Source of the DNA: Salticus scenicus
Lineage: Eukaryota; Arthropoda; Arachnida; Araneae; Salticidae
DNA: 64,000 bases
NCBI GenBank assembly: GCA_963930645.1
Contig: OZ005652.1
Coordinates: forward strand, 321,666,238-321,730,237
Reading direction: 5' to 3'
The notes beneath the pieces are model-generated. The model had not been told where the DNA came from. It saw only the letters and a list, made by a program, of their open reading frames with translations, and made no database searches. A program made the position numbers and the translations under genes. Shown here piece by piece: positions 12,332 through 24,678 of this stretch (position 1 is its first letter; each line of letters begins with the position of its first letter).

Positions 12332-13198
12332 TACATCAAATAATCCAAAATTACGATAAAAATTTCAATAAATAAATGCAGAATTCATAGCTAACATTTT
12401 GAGATTATACTTTATTCAAAATATATTTTTATTTACAATGATATATAAGTAATATTAAGATTGGAAATGTTTATAGAAATTATTTGCTTTGAATTAACAT
12501 ATTTTGCTTCGAACATAAAAAATTGTTGCTTAAAATAAATCTCCAACACTCGAAAATCGTCTATAAAGCATTTTTTTTTTTTTTTTTTTTTTTTTTTTCT
12601 TAAGACTTTACGTCAAAATGATGTTCGAGTTAATAATAAATGATAAATTATTTTGATTACAGTATGTATTTAAAGTTTTGTAGAACGACAAACATTTTTT
12701 CAGTATTTTACTAAAAATATTTATATTTTTGCAATTTCTTTCTTTCTTTCATTCATTCTTTCTTTTTTTCATTTTTTTTCAGTGATTTTAGACAGAGTTT
12801 GGAAAAATGTTACGGGTATAATTTACTTTTAGTTAAAGTAATTTAGTCTGAGAGTTAAAAACTGTATTTTAAAGTGAATTCCTAACCTCTCAGAACTCAT
12901 CCAAAAAGCAATTTTTTAACACTTTACGTCAAAGTGATGATCAAATAAATGATAAGTGGTCAATTATGTCGTTTACGATACTTAATTAGTAGTTTGTAGA
13001 ATGGCAATTAAATAATAATAATAATATATTTTATTACTTTTACTGTTATGAATGCGTCAGAATCTTGTACTAAATTCTTATGTTTTTTGAAGCATTGCAT
13101 GTATTAATTTAAACTTTCGACAATTTTATTATAAAATTAAGTATTATTCGTAATTTAATAACTACATTTTAAGTTTGGGTAAATTAAAAGAAAAAGTA

Positions 13199-13223
13199 TA
13201 CATATATATATATATATATATAT
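13199..13223. repeat. (TA)n microsatellite
   Basis: An alternating TA run about 35 bases before the exon 3 acceptor. Confidence 0.9.
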
Positions 13224-13259
13224 TTCTTAATTTATTTATATTTATATTTTCAATTTTAG

Positions 13260-14225
13260 CATAGTGCACCTCAGCCCTACCTCTTTGGATATGAAGTGAA
13301 AGACAAAGAAAGTTCTCAGTATCGCCATGAAGAAGGTGACGGTCACGGGTCTGTGAAAGGCAGCTATGGATATACAGACGACAAAGGTATATATAGAGAA
13401 GTTCACTATGTTGCTGACAAACAAGGATTCAGAGCTAAAATAAACACAAACGAACCGGGGACATCTAACCAAGATTCTGCCAACGTCGAAATTAAATCCA
13501 ATGCTAAGCACCAGGAACATCACATTCCTGTACATCACGTGCATCATCAACATCACATTCCTGTTTATCACAAAGAAGAAGTAATACCCGTTTACCACAA
13601 AATAGAAGTGGAACCTATTCAACCGCTGAAGCATAGCCATAATTACAAAAATTTCAACTTCAACAATTTTTCTCCTATTCATGGTTTCAGTTACAAGCCT
13701 TTCTCAATCCCCACATCAAGTTTTAATAGCGGTTTCAGAAGTAACTTTGGAAGTAATTCTGGCAGCTTCAATAATTATAATAATTTGGGATACACCGGTC
13801 TTGGCAATAGTTTTAGTAGTTTAGATAATTACAACCAAGATGATTTCGACAAAATCGTTGAAAAACTGAAGAGCAAAAAACATCATAGCAACATTGAAGG
13901 TTTTAGTAATTTTGACAATTTTGGTAATAATAATGGATTTAATAATTTTAACTTAGATGATTTGGAGGATTTTAGTAACTTCAAAGGATACAATAACATT
14001 GGTGGATATAGTAATACTGGAGGATTAGGTAGTACATATGGATTCGGTGGAATAAGTAAAGACAACATTGAAAAGCTACTTGAAGAAGCAAAACATCAAA
14101 ATAGGCATACTTATTCTAGAAATCACGGTGATTTTAATGGCAACAATGATTACCACTTCAAAGAATTCAGAAACATAGGAGATCATAAATATTCCAGATC
14201 ATCTGATAGTGACTTTAATAACTAA
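13260..14225 (+). CDS. Cuticular protein with Rebers-Riddiford chitin-binding domain, exon 3
   Basis: After the acceptor at 13258-13259 the frame reads HSAPQPYLFGYEVKD and stays open to TAA at 14223-14225. With the tentative first exons the protein is about 349 residues. Residues about 35-95 form the chitin-binding domain: Gly-Tyr-Glu-Val, then GSVKGSYGY, EVHYVAD and GFRA, ending in TNEPG. This domain binds chitin fibres in the exoskeleton. Residues about 111-155 are His-rich with repeated HHIPV/VIPVYH units. The rest is Asn-, Gly-, Ser- and Phe-rich low complexity with FNNF/FSNF repeats and one or two Glu/Lys-rich segments. The His-rich part suggests metal or quinone cross-linking, which is inference. 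The opposite-strand frame at 13242-13682 is only a shadow. I did not try to assign an individual gene name. Confidence 0.9.
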   Translation, partial: HSAPQPYLFGYEVKDKESSQYRHEEGDGHGSVKGSYGYTDDKGIYREVHYVADKQGFRAKINTNEPGTSNQDSANVEIKSNAKHQEHHIPVHHVHHQHHIPVYHKEEVIPVYHKIEVEPIQPLKHSHNYKNFNFNNFSPIHGFSYKPFSIPTSSFNSGFRSNFGSNSGSFNNYNNLGYTGLGNSFSSLDNYNQDDFDKIVEKLKSKKHHSNIEGFSNFDNFGNNNGFNNFNLDDLEDFSNFKGYNNIGGYSNTGGLGSTYGFGGISKDNIEKLLEEAKHQNRHTYSRNHGDFNGNNDYHFKEFRNIGDHKYSRSSDSDFNN

Positions 14226-14483
14226 ATTACAACTATTAATGTAGCCTTATTTTTGTTCATACCCGACAAGGCCAGCCGTTATGTTTTCTTTTATATCTTA
14301 TATAAAACTGAAAAAAAGAACTGTATTCTATGTAATTTCGTTTTTGTTTTCTTTATCTTTGTATATGCACACACATTTCCATTCTCATCTGTCATTTCTC
14401 CATGAATTTAATTTATTTCTCATATGAGAACTTGTTGGTGCTTATAGGGCCTTTAATTTAATATTAACTCCTTATAAAATGGT

Positions 14484-14524
<41 letters not shown>

Positions 14525-14612
14525 GATTTTGTGCACTATAATGATGAATTTCTTTATCCTTTATACTAATTTACATGTATTAGGATTTCAATAAAATTTT
14601 AAAGAAAAATGA
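14226..14612 (+). other. 3' untranslated region of the cuticular-protein gene (approximate)
   Basis: Follows the stop codon and contains a 37-base A run near 14487-14523. The end is set by the poly(A) signal and is an estimate. Confidence 0.45.
14590..14595 (+). promoter_or_regulatory. Candidate poly(A) signal AATAAA
   Basis: This is the first canonical AATAAA downstream of the stop codon at 14225, about 365 bases away. Cleavage would be expected roughly 10-30 bases later. Confidence 0.5.
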
Positions 14613-15089
14613 TTTTTTTCATATTTTTTCTTTTTTTGTTTTCTTTTTATTGAATGTTATGAAGTAAGTGATTGGTTAACTTCAATAATTTTACTATTTT
14701 TACTAAAAAATAATTATATCCCGGTACCTAAGGATTACACGTTACTAAATAATAATAATAGTTATATAAAAATAGATTTAACTTTATTTTTCACATATTT
14801 CTCATTATGTTAACATTAAGAAAATATAGAGAAATCTGTATAGATTTCTAACAAAAATTTCCCCAATCTGATGACAATTTACAGTCTTTAAATATATTTT
14901 TTCAATTTTATTTGGTTATGGTACATTGTACCCCGGGCAAACCTTACAATACATCATATATTATCATTCTGATTCCTTCTGATATTTTTACCTAAGAATA
15001 AGTTCAAACTTTTTCAATTATAACACATATGGATTTTTTTTTTTTTTTAGATATTAATTATAAATATATAGCCCAAAAGATAATATATA
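14613..15089. other. AT-rich intergenic stretch, nothing recognised
   Basis: No gene or repeat boundary is visible before the Tigger-like element. Confidence 0.5.
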
Positions 15090-15947
15090 CAGTAACCGCC
15101 GCTTAAAAAAATCACTGATTAATAAAAATCTGCCGTTTAATCTGATCAAATTGCCAGCACCGGAATCAAATCAATGCAAGCTAATTTTAAAACTGCCGCT
15201 TAATAAAATCAGCATCGCCGGTTAATAAACTCAAAAAAATCTCTTCAGCAGCAAAACTGCCATTCATGCACGCTAAAAAAAATTTTATTTACACTGTGAT
15301 TTTTTTATTTTTGAAATAAAATAGAAAATAAAGTACAACAATTCCTTCGTTATCTCTCTTTGTCGAAACTTTTACATTTACAGCATTAAATTTTGCATTT
15401 ACAGCAGTTAAACTCGCCCCATCACTTGTTTTAATAATAATTTCAAGGAATGTATTCTTCAAAGAGCGGTAAAATAAGTGACAAATTTGCTCTCATTTGC
15501 ATTATTTTTTTATTTTTTTTATTTTTTTATTTATTTATTTATTATTGTTATTATTTTTCTTTGGCAATGTTTAATAAAAAGACAATTTTTTGTTCTTATT
15601 CTGAAATAATTAAAAAGTAAGATGCTTAAACGGGAAGATTTTAAATTTAAAAGAAAAGCGTGAACATTTAGCAAAGTATTGATGATTTTCCTCAAAGGAG
15701 AGCGCATCAGAACTTGGGATGAGTTTAATTCACTAATTTTGAAGGAACAATCGAATAATTATCTGTTAAAAAATAATTAATATTGTTTATTAGTGCTATT
15801 ATTTGGTACCTTTTGAAATGTCTTTCCGAATTCAGATAAATAATACTCTTTTCTTGAGTGCAGAAGTTCGCCGCATATAAAAATCAGCCGCTTAATAAAA
15901 TCACTTTTGCTCAGAACGAATGTGACTTTAATAAGCAGCGGGTACTG
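15090..15947. mobile_element. Tigger/pogo-like non-autonomous DNA transposon
   Basis: The left end CAGTAACCGCCGCTTA and the complement of the right end, CAGTACCCGCTGCTTA, are inverted, with about 20 of 26 bases matching, and both sides are flanked by TA. The subterminal parts repeat gccgcttaataaaatca-like units (near 15190-15225 and 15880-15905). These features fit the pogo/Tigger group. The 858-base interior has no intact transposase frame, so this is a deletion derivative. Confidence 0.7.
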
Positions 15948-16030
15948 TATATATGTATCCAAGTCATTCAAATAACAGATTTCACTCTAAAATTTTATTC
16001 AAATAAGCGAAACGATTAATTTAAAAGTAA

Positions 16031-16250
16031 AACAAGAACGAAAAATCATACGGCTCGCATTGATTGTTAACACTTTCCATTTCCACGTACTTGTATCGTT
16101 TTTGAGTGTCCTTTGCTTAGGTAATAGGTGCCTTTTGTCTAGTGATATTTTAAGAATTCAAAAAGTCCTGTATTCATCAAGGTTTTCATTCCCTATAGGG
16201 AAAATCGACTTATGTCTGCATATCTATTATGTCTGTATTGACCAATAACT
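16031..16250 (+). repeat. Rep-A fragment
   Basis: It starts with aacaagaacgaaaaatcat and continues like 733 onward and 26940 onward. It is truncated after about 220 bases. Confidence 0.65.
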
Positions 16251-16562
16251 TCAACTCCCAGTTGAGCACAAAAATATCAAAAGGGTATAAAGTCAGGATG
16301 AAACTTCTCAGCAAAATTTGACACATTGGTTCTACTATCTAGTGGCATCGTTATTTTGAGATTTTTAGCTGAAATTAAACCAAGCAAAAATTATATGAAA
16401 TCTTCAAAGCTAAATGGTAGAAGTAGTGTGCCATTTTTTTTTTTTTTTTTTTTTTTTTTATGGAAAGCTGCACCCTGATTTTAGATGCGTCGGAAGGTTT
16501 TGCTTCGAACCGGGAGCTGAAGTTAATGGTGAATACTGCCATTAATGCATTGTATATGGGTA

Positions 16563-16928
16563 TAGTATTCTGAGGTTTCACATTCTTTAAGTCATGAGGC
16601 AAGTACAAGGCAAGTGCAACCACTAAATACAAAAATTTCATTTATTTCCCTCAAGTGACTCAGTATTAAATTATACAAATATCCTATTTTTAAAAGCAAA
16701 TTAATCGTTTTTTTTTATTTTTAAAATTTTTAGAGATGTAAATTATAGTATTCTGAGGTTTCATATTATTCAAGTCATGAGGCAAGTACAAGGCAAGTGC
16801 AACCACTAAATACAAAAATTTCATTTATTTCCCTCAAGTGACTCAGTATTAAATTATAAAAATATCATATTTTTAAAAGCAAATTAATAGTTTTTTTTAT
16901 TTTTTAAATTTTTAGAGATGTAAATATA
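16563..16928 (+). repeat. Two tandem copies of a 183-bp unit
   Basis: tagtattctgaggtttca begins at 16563 and again at 16746, and the following bases match closely for the whole unit, including a caagtgactcagtattaaa segment and a T run. This is a recent local duplication. Confidence 0.9.
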
Positions 16929-17259
16929 ATAGCAAATGAGGTTATGCCAAAACGTTGTTACAGTTACACCACTTCACCCTATATGGAAAAAAAATCTTTT
17001 ATCATCATACTGAATTTCGTCAGTGATTTCGAATATAAAATATTTGAAATGTATTAAATTTAACCTTTTTTACCCTATTCATAAAGTCAATATCATTAAT
17101 ATAACAAGCTTTTGAAACATATGTTTTTGTTACTAACCTGTAACATTGCAATTAACATATATTTCTTATAAAAATGGCGATGCTATATTATGTTTTCATA
17201 CGAATGTTTAATTTATCCAGAATCAATATTCAGATGTAAATATACAAAATATCAAGAGG

Positions 17260-17499
17260 TGAAACAGACAGTTTGTGAGAAATATGGTGTAAGCTTTTGT
17301 CATAACATAAAACTAGTATGTTGTGGCTACCACAAGACTTTCTTCATATAATTTTAACAAATTCAGGCAGTACAAATTATTTATTAAATTATTATTTATG
17401 AAAATTCTTTTTATGATGAATGCAAACAATTTCTATCTCACAGAATTATAACTTTAAATGTCGAATGAAAGTCAATTTTGTGAAAATCATAATAAATGC

Positions 17500-17541
<42 letters not shown>

Positions 17542-18110
17542 AAAAAAAAAAAAAAAATCGATAACTTTATTTTAAATTATCACTGAACTATGGTTTAACC
17601 ATTCGTTTTAAAGGTACTGACGAGTTCATTCAATAAGATATCCATATTGAAAATTTGCATCCCCAGGACGAAGGCGATGCTCCTACATGCACAAGCATTT
17701 TTTCCCAGTTTACTGCTACAATTATCAGTAATTCGAAATAATTTTACAATCACACGTTAAAAGTAACTCTCATTATGTACATTTATACGAAATTTTGTCC
17801 TATAAAGGCCATGTTAAAAATTTAGAGAAGATTATATCACAGCATCACCTGTTAAGCAATTAATCCTCATACCTAATCAGCACTAATTAAGGTCAGGATC
17901 CAACTAAACACCAAGTTTGATAACATTTCGTTCATTGATTCGTGAGATACAGCGTCCATAAAGTTTGTGATGCACACAGAGAGACAGACATTTTCTAAAA
18001 GCAGTGAAATCGTGTTCAGGGCATCTCAAAATGTTTAAATCTATTGAAAACTGGAGTTCGAAAATTTTCACGGATCCAATGCTTTCTTCTTATAGATATA
18101 GAAGAAAGTA
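17260..18110 (-). repeat. Diverged member of the 9013-10030 repeat subfamily
   Basis: Shared blocks include a long T/A homopolymer (17502-17557), cgataactttattttaaatt, and ggtttaaccattcgttttaaaggta. It continues to the gacagacatttt and ctcaaaatgttta parts corresponding to the Rep-B left core read on the minus strand. The termini are poorly conserved. Confidence 0.6.
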
Positions 18111-18539
18111 ATAATAACATTAGAGGAGGAAAAAGTGTAAATATGGGCACCCTGGTTTTCTTCTGACTTAAAGTTACTTTTATTTTAAAGAATTCTGAGT
18201 TTTTGACTTTAATTAGCAACTGTAACACGTTTTTTTAAGTGAGAGGAAGCAAAACAATAATTATTATCATTTATATCAATTCTAAAACGAATATTTACAA
18301 AAACTTTTTAAAAAGCACCTAAAAATAATGAGGTGCAGGTATGAGTCCTTTCCAGGAAAGTCACAAAAAATAGTTTAAATTGTTTTAAAAATGATAAAAC
18401 AATAGAAAAATGTAGAGAATTTATTTATGAAGGAGAATAAAAATTTTACAGAAATTGCGGATGTAACTGGATCTTTCAAACCCGGTAGAATCTAAGTATG
18501 CTCACATTTGACACATAATCTTTTATTCAACTCTTCTCG

Positions 18540-18990
18540 GCGAGTGTGTTCAGAGATCATTCCATCACAAAAGATTCAAGTTGCATCGCTGATTTTAGTT
18601 TACTCCTATCGTCTATATCCAGGTTGATATCATCATCGCTGTCCATAAAGGTAGTCTGATAAGTTCAATGATGAACTTATCGTTTCGTGGGTCGAATATT
18701 CTTTCTTTGAAAGCCTTTGGTTTCCCCACTACTGGCCGGTTTTTTTTTACTTTACTGGACCCTGGCCTGTACCTTACTCCGGAAAAACTCAAAGATGTCT
18801 TCTTGAAAGCTCTTTTGTCAAGCGACTTAGTTAATTGATCTTTGTAGGGTTATCAAATGGTGAAGCAGGACCTTGCTGCTTTGCATGAACCAATAGTGGT
18901 TCTCTTCTTAATGTTGAAGACATGCGATATATCGAACGAAAAAACTGCATTTGAAGTTCCCGGGGCCCTATTTACTTAATGAAAGATGCT
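18540..18990 (-). other. GC-richer, possibly decayed coding segment
   Basis: On the minus strand two patches look coding-like: an acidic peptide beginning MDSDDDINLDID at about 18643, and a Lys/Ser-rich frame of about 50 residues covering about 18685-18835. They are in different frames and interrupted by stops. Base composition is clearly less AT-rich than around it. I could not assign a family; it may be a transposase or retrocopy remnant. Confidence 0.2.
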
Positions 18991-20436
18991 TATATACAGG
19001 GTAAGTCTAGGATTGACGGCAATAGTTTACAAAGATTTAAATAAAAATTATTAGAATTCAGTTATGAGAAGTAATTATGCATATTCATGCATATTTAAAA
19101 TTCTTATGCATCTACTCATCATGTTTTGTGCAAGAAATAAATGTATTGAGAACAAAAAGAGGTAAATACAGTTTGAAAGTAAAATGGCAGATGACCATCT
19201 CTCCTTCAAGTCAACCAGAATGGCCATCCAATTTAAGACAGAAAAGATAAACTAGCAAAAAAAAAAAAAAAAAAAAAAAAACATTTTACATTGGTAACCG
19301 TGAAAAATTTTCAGTATTAATTTGCAATGATGCAATTACATCATGGTAATCATACAGATATTTTTTATAATCATAGATTATTTTTTATAATCAAAAAAGA
19401 CGGCTGCACGTCGCAATGAATGAATTCATTGAATTATTTCCTCCGAACAAAGTTTATGTTGCCACCTATAATTAAGTTTAGAAAATATTTAGACTGGCCG
19501 TCTCTCCTCTATGGCAATTTATCCTAGAGTTACTGAATACTAACCCCATCTAAGAAAAATAGCCTTTACCACATGTAACCTTAAGGCGTGCGTGACTAAA
19601 AGCGTGCTTCTAAAAGAAGCTTAGGATCTCAGCTTTCTGGTTATCACTGTGAAATTATTTTAAAATAACCACAAGTACATGAAAAGAAAAGGATTTAAGG
19701 TACCTGTCAAAAGTTTGGAGTCGAGAACAAGCACCAATTTGCACAATAACTCACACGCTACCCACACCTCTTGGGGGACTGGTCGTTTGCCCTGATTTAA
19801 AGGGGGTGGGAGAAATTTCGTTTTTCCCTTACAGGTCGATTGCGCCGATGAGTTCCCCCACATTTCTTTCCGCATCTCCCCACCACCACTTCTTTTTCAA
19901 GATAACTAAAAATATTTATTTACTTCTCAAAGGGATTAGAACTTTTTATCTATAGGAAACACGAATGCTAATATTGGCAATTTTGACTCCTTGAATTAAA
20001 AAATTTCCATTTTTACAAACTATTTTTTTTTAAATCCTACAATTTTTTTTCTTTTCTTTTTATATATATAATACATAATAATAAAAGTTTATTTTCATAC
20101 ACCAATTTTAAATAAAAAAGTTAAACTTCAAAAGCAAGAACTTTAACTTTTAAAGCAAAATTCGGTTTCTAATAAAAAAATAAATTACTAGTATATTTAA
20201 AAGTCGTAGAAAGCACACACATTTTAAATGAGAGCCATGAAAATTTCTGGTTTCTCTAAAAATTTCTTTTACATTTATAACATTACTAATTATATAAATT
20301 TGGGAACAACCATACTGCCTTATTATTGCCGTTTAAACTAGTACTGCTCAGGGAAATAATAATAATAATAACTATTTTAATTAATCCATCCCTTTTCTAA
20401 TTATTAATGAAAGCAAACCTCTTTTCCACTTTTGCA

Positions 20437-20437
<1 letters not shown>
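18991..20437. other. Gene-free stretch
   Basis: No supported gene. It contains an A run at about 19257-19280 and a GC-richer patch around 19650-19900 whose reading frames look unconvincing. Confidence 0.45.

Positions 20438-20513
<76 letters not shown>
20438..20513. repeat. Compound (CA)n(TA)n microsatellite
   Basis: About 50 bases of near-perfect CA repeat followed by about 22 bases of TA repeat. Confidence 0.95.
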
Positions 20514-20641
20514 CACTAGAGAATGAAAATAATTACTTGAAATTTTAAATATGAAAGTACAGATTTTGGTAAAATTTTGAATTTGTGCGCATGAAATATT
20601 TTCTTTATTTTCAAAGATCTAAAAGGTATGCCAAGCACATA

Positions 20642-22228
20642 CACTCCTTCTCATATTTATAAGGACACTTATATTTTGAAATAACTAATGTAAAAATAAT
20701 TGTGAACAAGATTATACTAGTGCACTTAATATATCTAGTATTCTATAAACCAAAACTGCTATAATTTTTTTAATATGAAACAAAACTAATAAAAAATAAT
20801 GCAAAATATTTTTTTCTCCACGTTTTTAGATGTTCATAATTATAGGGATAATCAAGATTTTTTTGTTTTAACTTATAAGCGGATAAATTACAGTTGACAT
20901 GCGAATTCGTTAACTACTGGGCTAGATTAATTCACATACAAGCCTTCAATTTTTCTTGGACAGACAATACTGATAATTCCTGATTACTGATAAAAGAAGA
21001 ACGTTCATGTAGTGAAGTATGATAAATGTGTTTTTTAAGTGGAAGGATAATTTCAATCCGCCGAATTTCTAATGAAATTCAAAGATCTAAAATTGCTAAA
21101 GGAAATGTGATCAAATTTTGAACTGCTGGTTCGATAGGAGAGAGATCTGATGCAAAATCATAGTTGTTTTACAGAGAACGAAGACTCATAATTCCTCTTA
21201 CTGTTCTACTCATAATGACTGCTGCTGAATTTGCTCGTAATTTTTAACGAAAAGTTGTGGTCCACATTTATGCATGTTTAAAATAATTAATAATATGTTA
21301 AAATGAATAAAAAACCTGTAATAATCAATAAGCATTTAATGGGGGAAAGAACGTATGTGTTAAAATTCAATACAGACAATATTAAATGGTAAAATGTTGC
21401 ATTTTCGGATGAAAAACATTTTATTCTTGATTAATCAAATGGTTTTAATAGTCACTGGCACGATCTGAAGATAACGAAAGACAAAGCAGATTTTTTAAAG
21501 GTAGATATGAATGGGGCATTTTAAAGGTGGATCTGTGGAACTCTGAGGAGCTGCTTCTACTGAAGGCAGAATGAATTTAGTAATTTTTTTCTATTGTTAC
21601 GAACATCAAGAGAATATCCGCAAATTTTAAACTTGGATTTCTCAGGTTTTTGTTAGATTTTGGGGGGTAATAATAATTTTTTCAACAAGACTTATATTTT
21701 TGCTCTACTTCTAGAGCAATAGGAAATAGTTTAAAGAAAAAAAAAAACTTCCTTATTGTTGCCTTTCCCGTGGCCTAAAAGTTGAAAAAAAACTTAAATT
21801 ATCATATTAGAAAAGTGCATGCAAGTGCAAAACAATTTTAAATAGTTTAAATGTATTCAGAATATCATCTATGCTGTATGAAATGGTATTGAAACTGAAT
21901 ATTAAAGAAAAAGTATATATATATATATATACCAGAGAGAATGTCTGACTGTTTTATCCTAAAAAAAGACCCCAAAAAATATTAATTGAAAAAATAATTG
22001 AAAAAAAAAAATACTAAGATTCGAGCTGTCCTTATAATTGTGAACACCTGAAAAATAATTTTTTTTTACCGTATTTAAAGTTTTTTAAGATAGAAAAACG
22101 ATTAAACTTTTTAAATTTCGTCTATTAATGAAATTCAAATTAATAAAAAATATATTTGTTTAAATAATAGTGTTCAGTGTTAAGTTAATATAGAAAAACG
22201 GGTGTCCTTATAATTATGAGAAGGAGTG
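20642..22228 (+). mobile_element. Complete but decayed Tc1-like transposon
   Basis: Both ends carry a 27-base terminal inverted repeat (left cactccttctcatattta, right complement cactccttctcataatta) flanked by TA on each side, the duplication typical of Tc1/mariner. A second inverted pair lies inside, near 20830-20850 and 22028-22050, around ccttataattgtgaaca. This is the double-repeat (IR/DR) arrangement of some Tc1-like elements. The interior holds a broken transposase. Length is 1,587 bases. Confidence 0.85.
21060..21910 (+). pseudogene. Tc1-like transposase fossil
   Basis: No long frame survives, but translated pieces follow the order of Tc1-family transposases. A helix-turn-helix-like part comes first with an RERRL patch. 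Then FSDEKHFILD and SNGFNSHWHDLK occur at about 21400-21465, corresponding to the family's catalytic-region motif around FSDEKKFNLDGPDG and YWHDL. A GAASTEGRMNLV stretch follows at about 21545-21580, and finally a C-terminal HASAKQF segment near 21815. The pieces lie in different frames with several stops. The enzyme would have cut and pasted the element by DDE chemistry; this copy cannot. Confidence 0.75.
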
Positions 22229-24678
22229 TAGTACAAAATAAGTGCAGAGTCATAAATTAAAACAGAAAAGTTTTTGAATGCGCTATAAAATATTAATATA
22301 GGCAACGTATTTCGAAAGAACAAAATATTCCTTCATTAGGAAAGAAACGCCTTTTACCTTGCGGTAAAATACGGAGTATGATTTCCTACGCTTCTTTATA
22401 GAATAGTACGCATTTCTTGCCTGATGAAATAAGACTTTTCTTCTCAAAACGCATGCCTTTATTATTGATGTATAATGCAAAAATTTTTAATTAGAGTTCA
22501 GTTTTGTAAAGTTAATGTCAGATTTGTCAAACGCAATTGGAAATTGTAAGACTTTAGTATTTATGAACACAGAATAAATATATTTTTAAAAACTTCATTT
22601 GATATTTAGCAAAAATGGAGAATACTTTTTTGTTAATTAAACAATTAACATTAATAAACAACATTGCATAAATTAGCCAACTTTAAAAAACTGGAATGCT
22701 TGTGAAAATTAAATACGTAATACATAAGTAAAATTCCGGATATAATTATTTTCCTAAATTTCTATAAAGCTAAAATAATAAAAACAAAACAATTTTTTAA
22801 ACCCCACCCTTCTCTCCCATCAATAAAAAATATATGCCTATTTATGATGTAATATAATTATAGAATTCAAGAGAAACAAATGAACAGTTACCAAAAATAT
22901 CTATAAATTTAAAAATATATATTCAGGATTCAAATGAAATATGAATTAATCCATAGTACTTATACTTTAATCATTAAACAATTATACACGGGAATGAAAC
23001 TTTATATAAAGCAATAGATATTGAAAAGTTAATGAGCTTTTCTGGGAGCCTGATGTATTTGGAGCCTGTATGATTTGATCATACATAATAACAAATATGA
23101 AACAAGTATAACAGAAATAAATAAATGATAACTAGAAGAAGGAGCAGAAGCCCCTACGGCTATCTATATGTATATGTATAAAGTGAAAAGAAAAATTACC
23201 GTACTTCAATTATTTCTTTATTTTTGATCTTATGTATTTCATACTGCAAATTTATTTCAATTGAAGTATATTGTAAAATTTTTTATTTTTTTTTACAAAT
23301 TATTAACACTACTATATAAGAATTAAGGATTTAAATAACTATTTTAGCTTTAATATGAGGGCTATAACTTTATTTAATGCGTAATAAGTTTAAATTATCA
23401 TCACAGTAATTGTATTTTTTTAAAAGTAAAATTATTGATGAAGGTGTTTTAGAAGATAATAGTTGAATTATAATATCAAATAAAAATTCATTTTAACGAG
23501 TGTCTTTCAATAACATAATATAAAATGTTGTCTAACACATGTGTTGATATTCTATAATTGTCTCTAATCTCATTTACCCCCCCCCCCTCCAAAAAAGAAA
23601 AGAACTTTTCTCATTGTGGTCATAAAATTACTATGCATATTAATTACATTTTTTCAAAGCTATCTCGTTAAGTTTTAATTTTCACTCGTTAATTTTTTTT
23701 ATATTTATAGTAATTGTTATCTTCATTTTAACTACAATAAAGTCTGTCAGAGACTTTGAAAAGGGTTAAGCACCCAACAAACTGGTTTAACCGTCTCCAC
23801 TTGTCTGTGGTGGACTCTGCTCCTTATTCTTCTTCTAGTATTTTTTTTTTTTTTTCTGTTGCAGTTTGCTTGTATTTTTAAAAATAACTCATCAGTCAAT
23901 ATAGTAGATACAAATCATTAACATTTTTTAATATGCTATACTTCTATATGTAACTGTTTATTGATTAACTCAAACTTTCTTTCCTTATGTTTGATGACAG
24001 TAATGATAAACTACATATATACATTATTTATTCAAACTTTCTCTTTTCTTTCACCACTAGTTGGTTATAAATAATTATTTATTGTGATAATTAAAAAACA
24101 AAAAGAAAAAAAGGAACACATTTAAGATTATCTTTTTTCTCTTCAACCTAGTTTTGTATTTTTTATCGCAAATTATTACAAACAAAAATTTTATTTTAAA
24201 ACTTAAAAGTAAGAAAATGAAATATCCCCATTGTATTCCTTGTGAAATCTTTACAAAATAACTTATTAATATTCTTAATATAAAAATAATAAATTTATAT
24301 TTTAATATCATAACCTGATAAACCAATACTTGAATTTCTGGTAAAATAACAGTACAGCACATATATAAATAATTACGCTATACATGAAGACCAATTATGC
24401 AATATACGTATGCAAATAAAACTACTTTCTTCCGAGAGATTATTTATAAATGCTATAAATATATCACAGAATTTGTTTTCTCTTGTGTGTGTGTACAATT
24501 TAAGTGATTTGTAGGGGAATGAAGAACACCCCCCTGTTAATTAGTACATGTCAGTCATAAGCATTTACAGAGGAAGGCATATCAGGACAAACGACATGTG
24601 CCTTCGAAAAAAGGGTGAGGGGAAACGACCCATTTTTCTGTCAAGATATCATACATCAGGGGAATCGACCTCCACCCG
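22229..24678. other. Gene-free AT-rich stretch
   Basis: No supported gene. A weak pair of inverted sequences around 23133 and 23843 is listed separately. A C(9) run lies near 23578. Confidence 0.45.
23133..23843. mobile_element. Possible small element with short inverted ends
   Basis: ctagaagaaggagcagaa near 23133 is mirrored by tctgctccttattcttcttctag ending near 23843, with three extra bases in one arm. No duplication of the target is clear, so this remains tentative. Confidence 0.3.

Larger units (their letters stand above)
10404..13259 (+). other. Intron 2 of the cuticular-protein gene
   Basis: About 2.86 kb between donor gtaata at 10404 and acceptor caattttag ending at 13259. It contains a Rep-B copy (10443-11665), a small inverted-repeat element (12015-12331), a poly-T run at about 12571-12598 and a TA microsatellite just upstream of the acceptor. 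Confidence 0.7.

Noticed and set aside
13242..13682. 146-codon minus-strand frame opposite the cuticle exon
   Set aside because: It is the shadow of the real exon on the other strand; its composition mirrors the His/Asn codons and has no family features.
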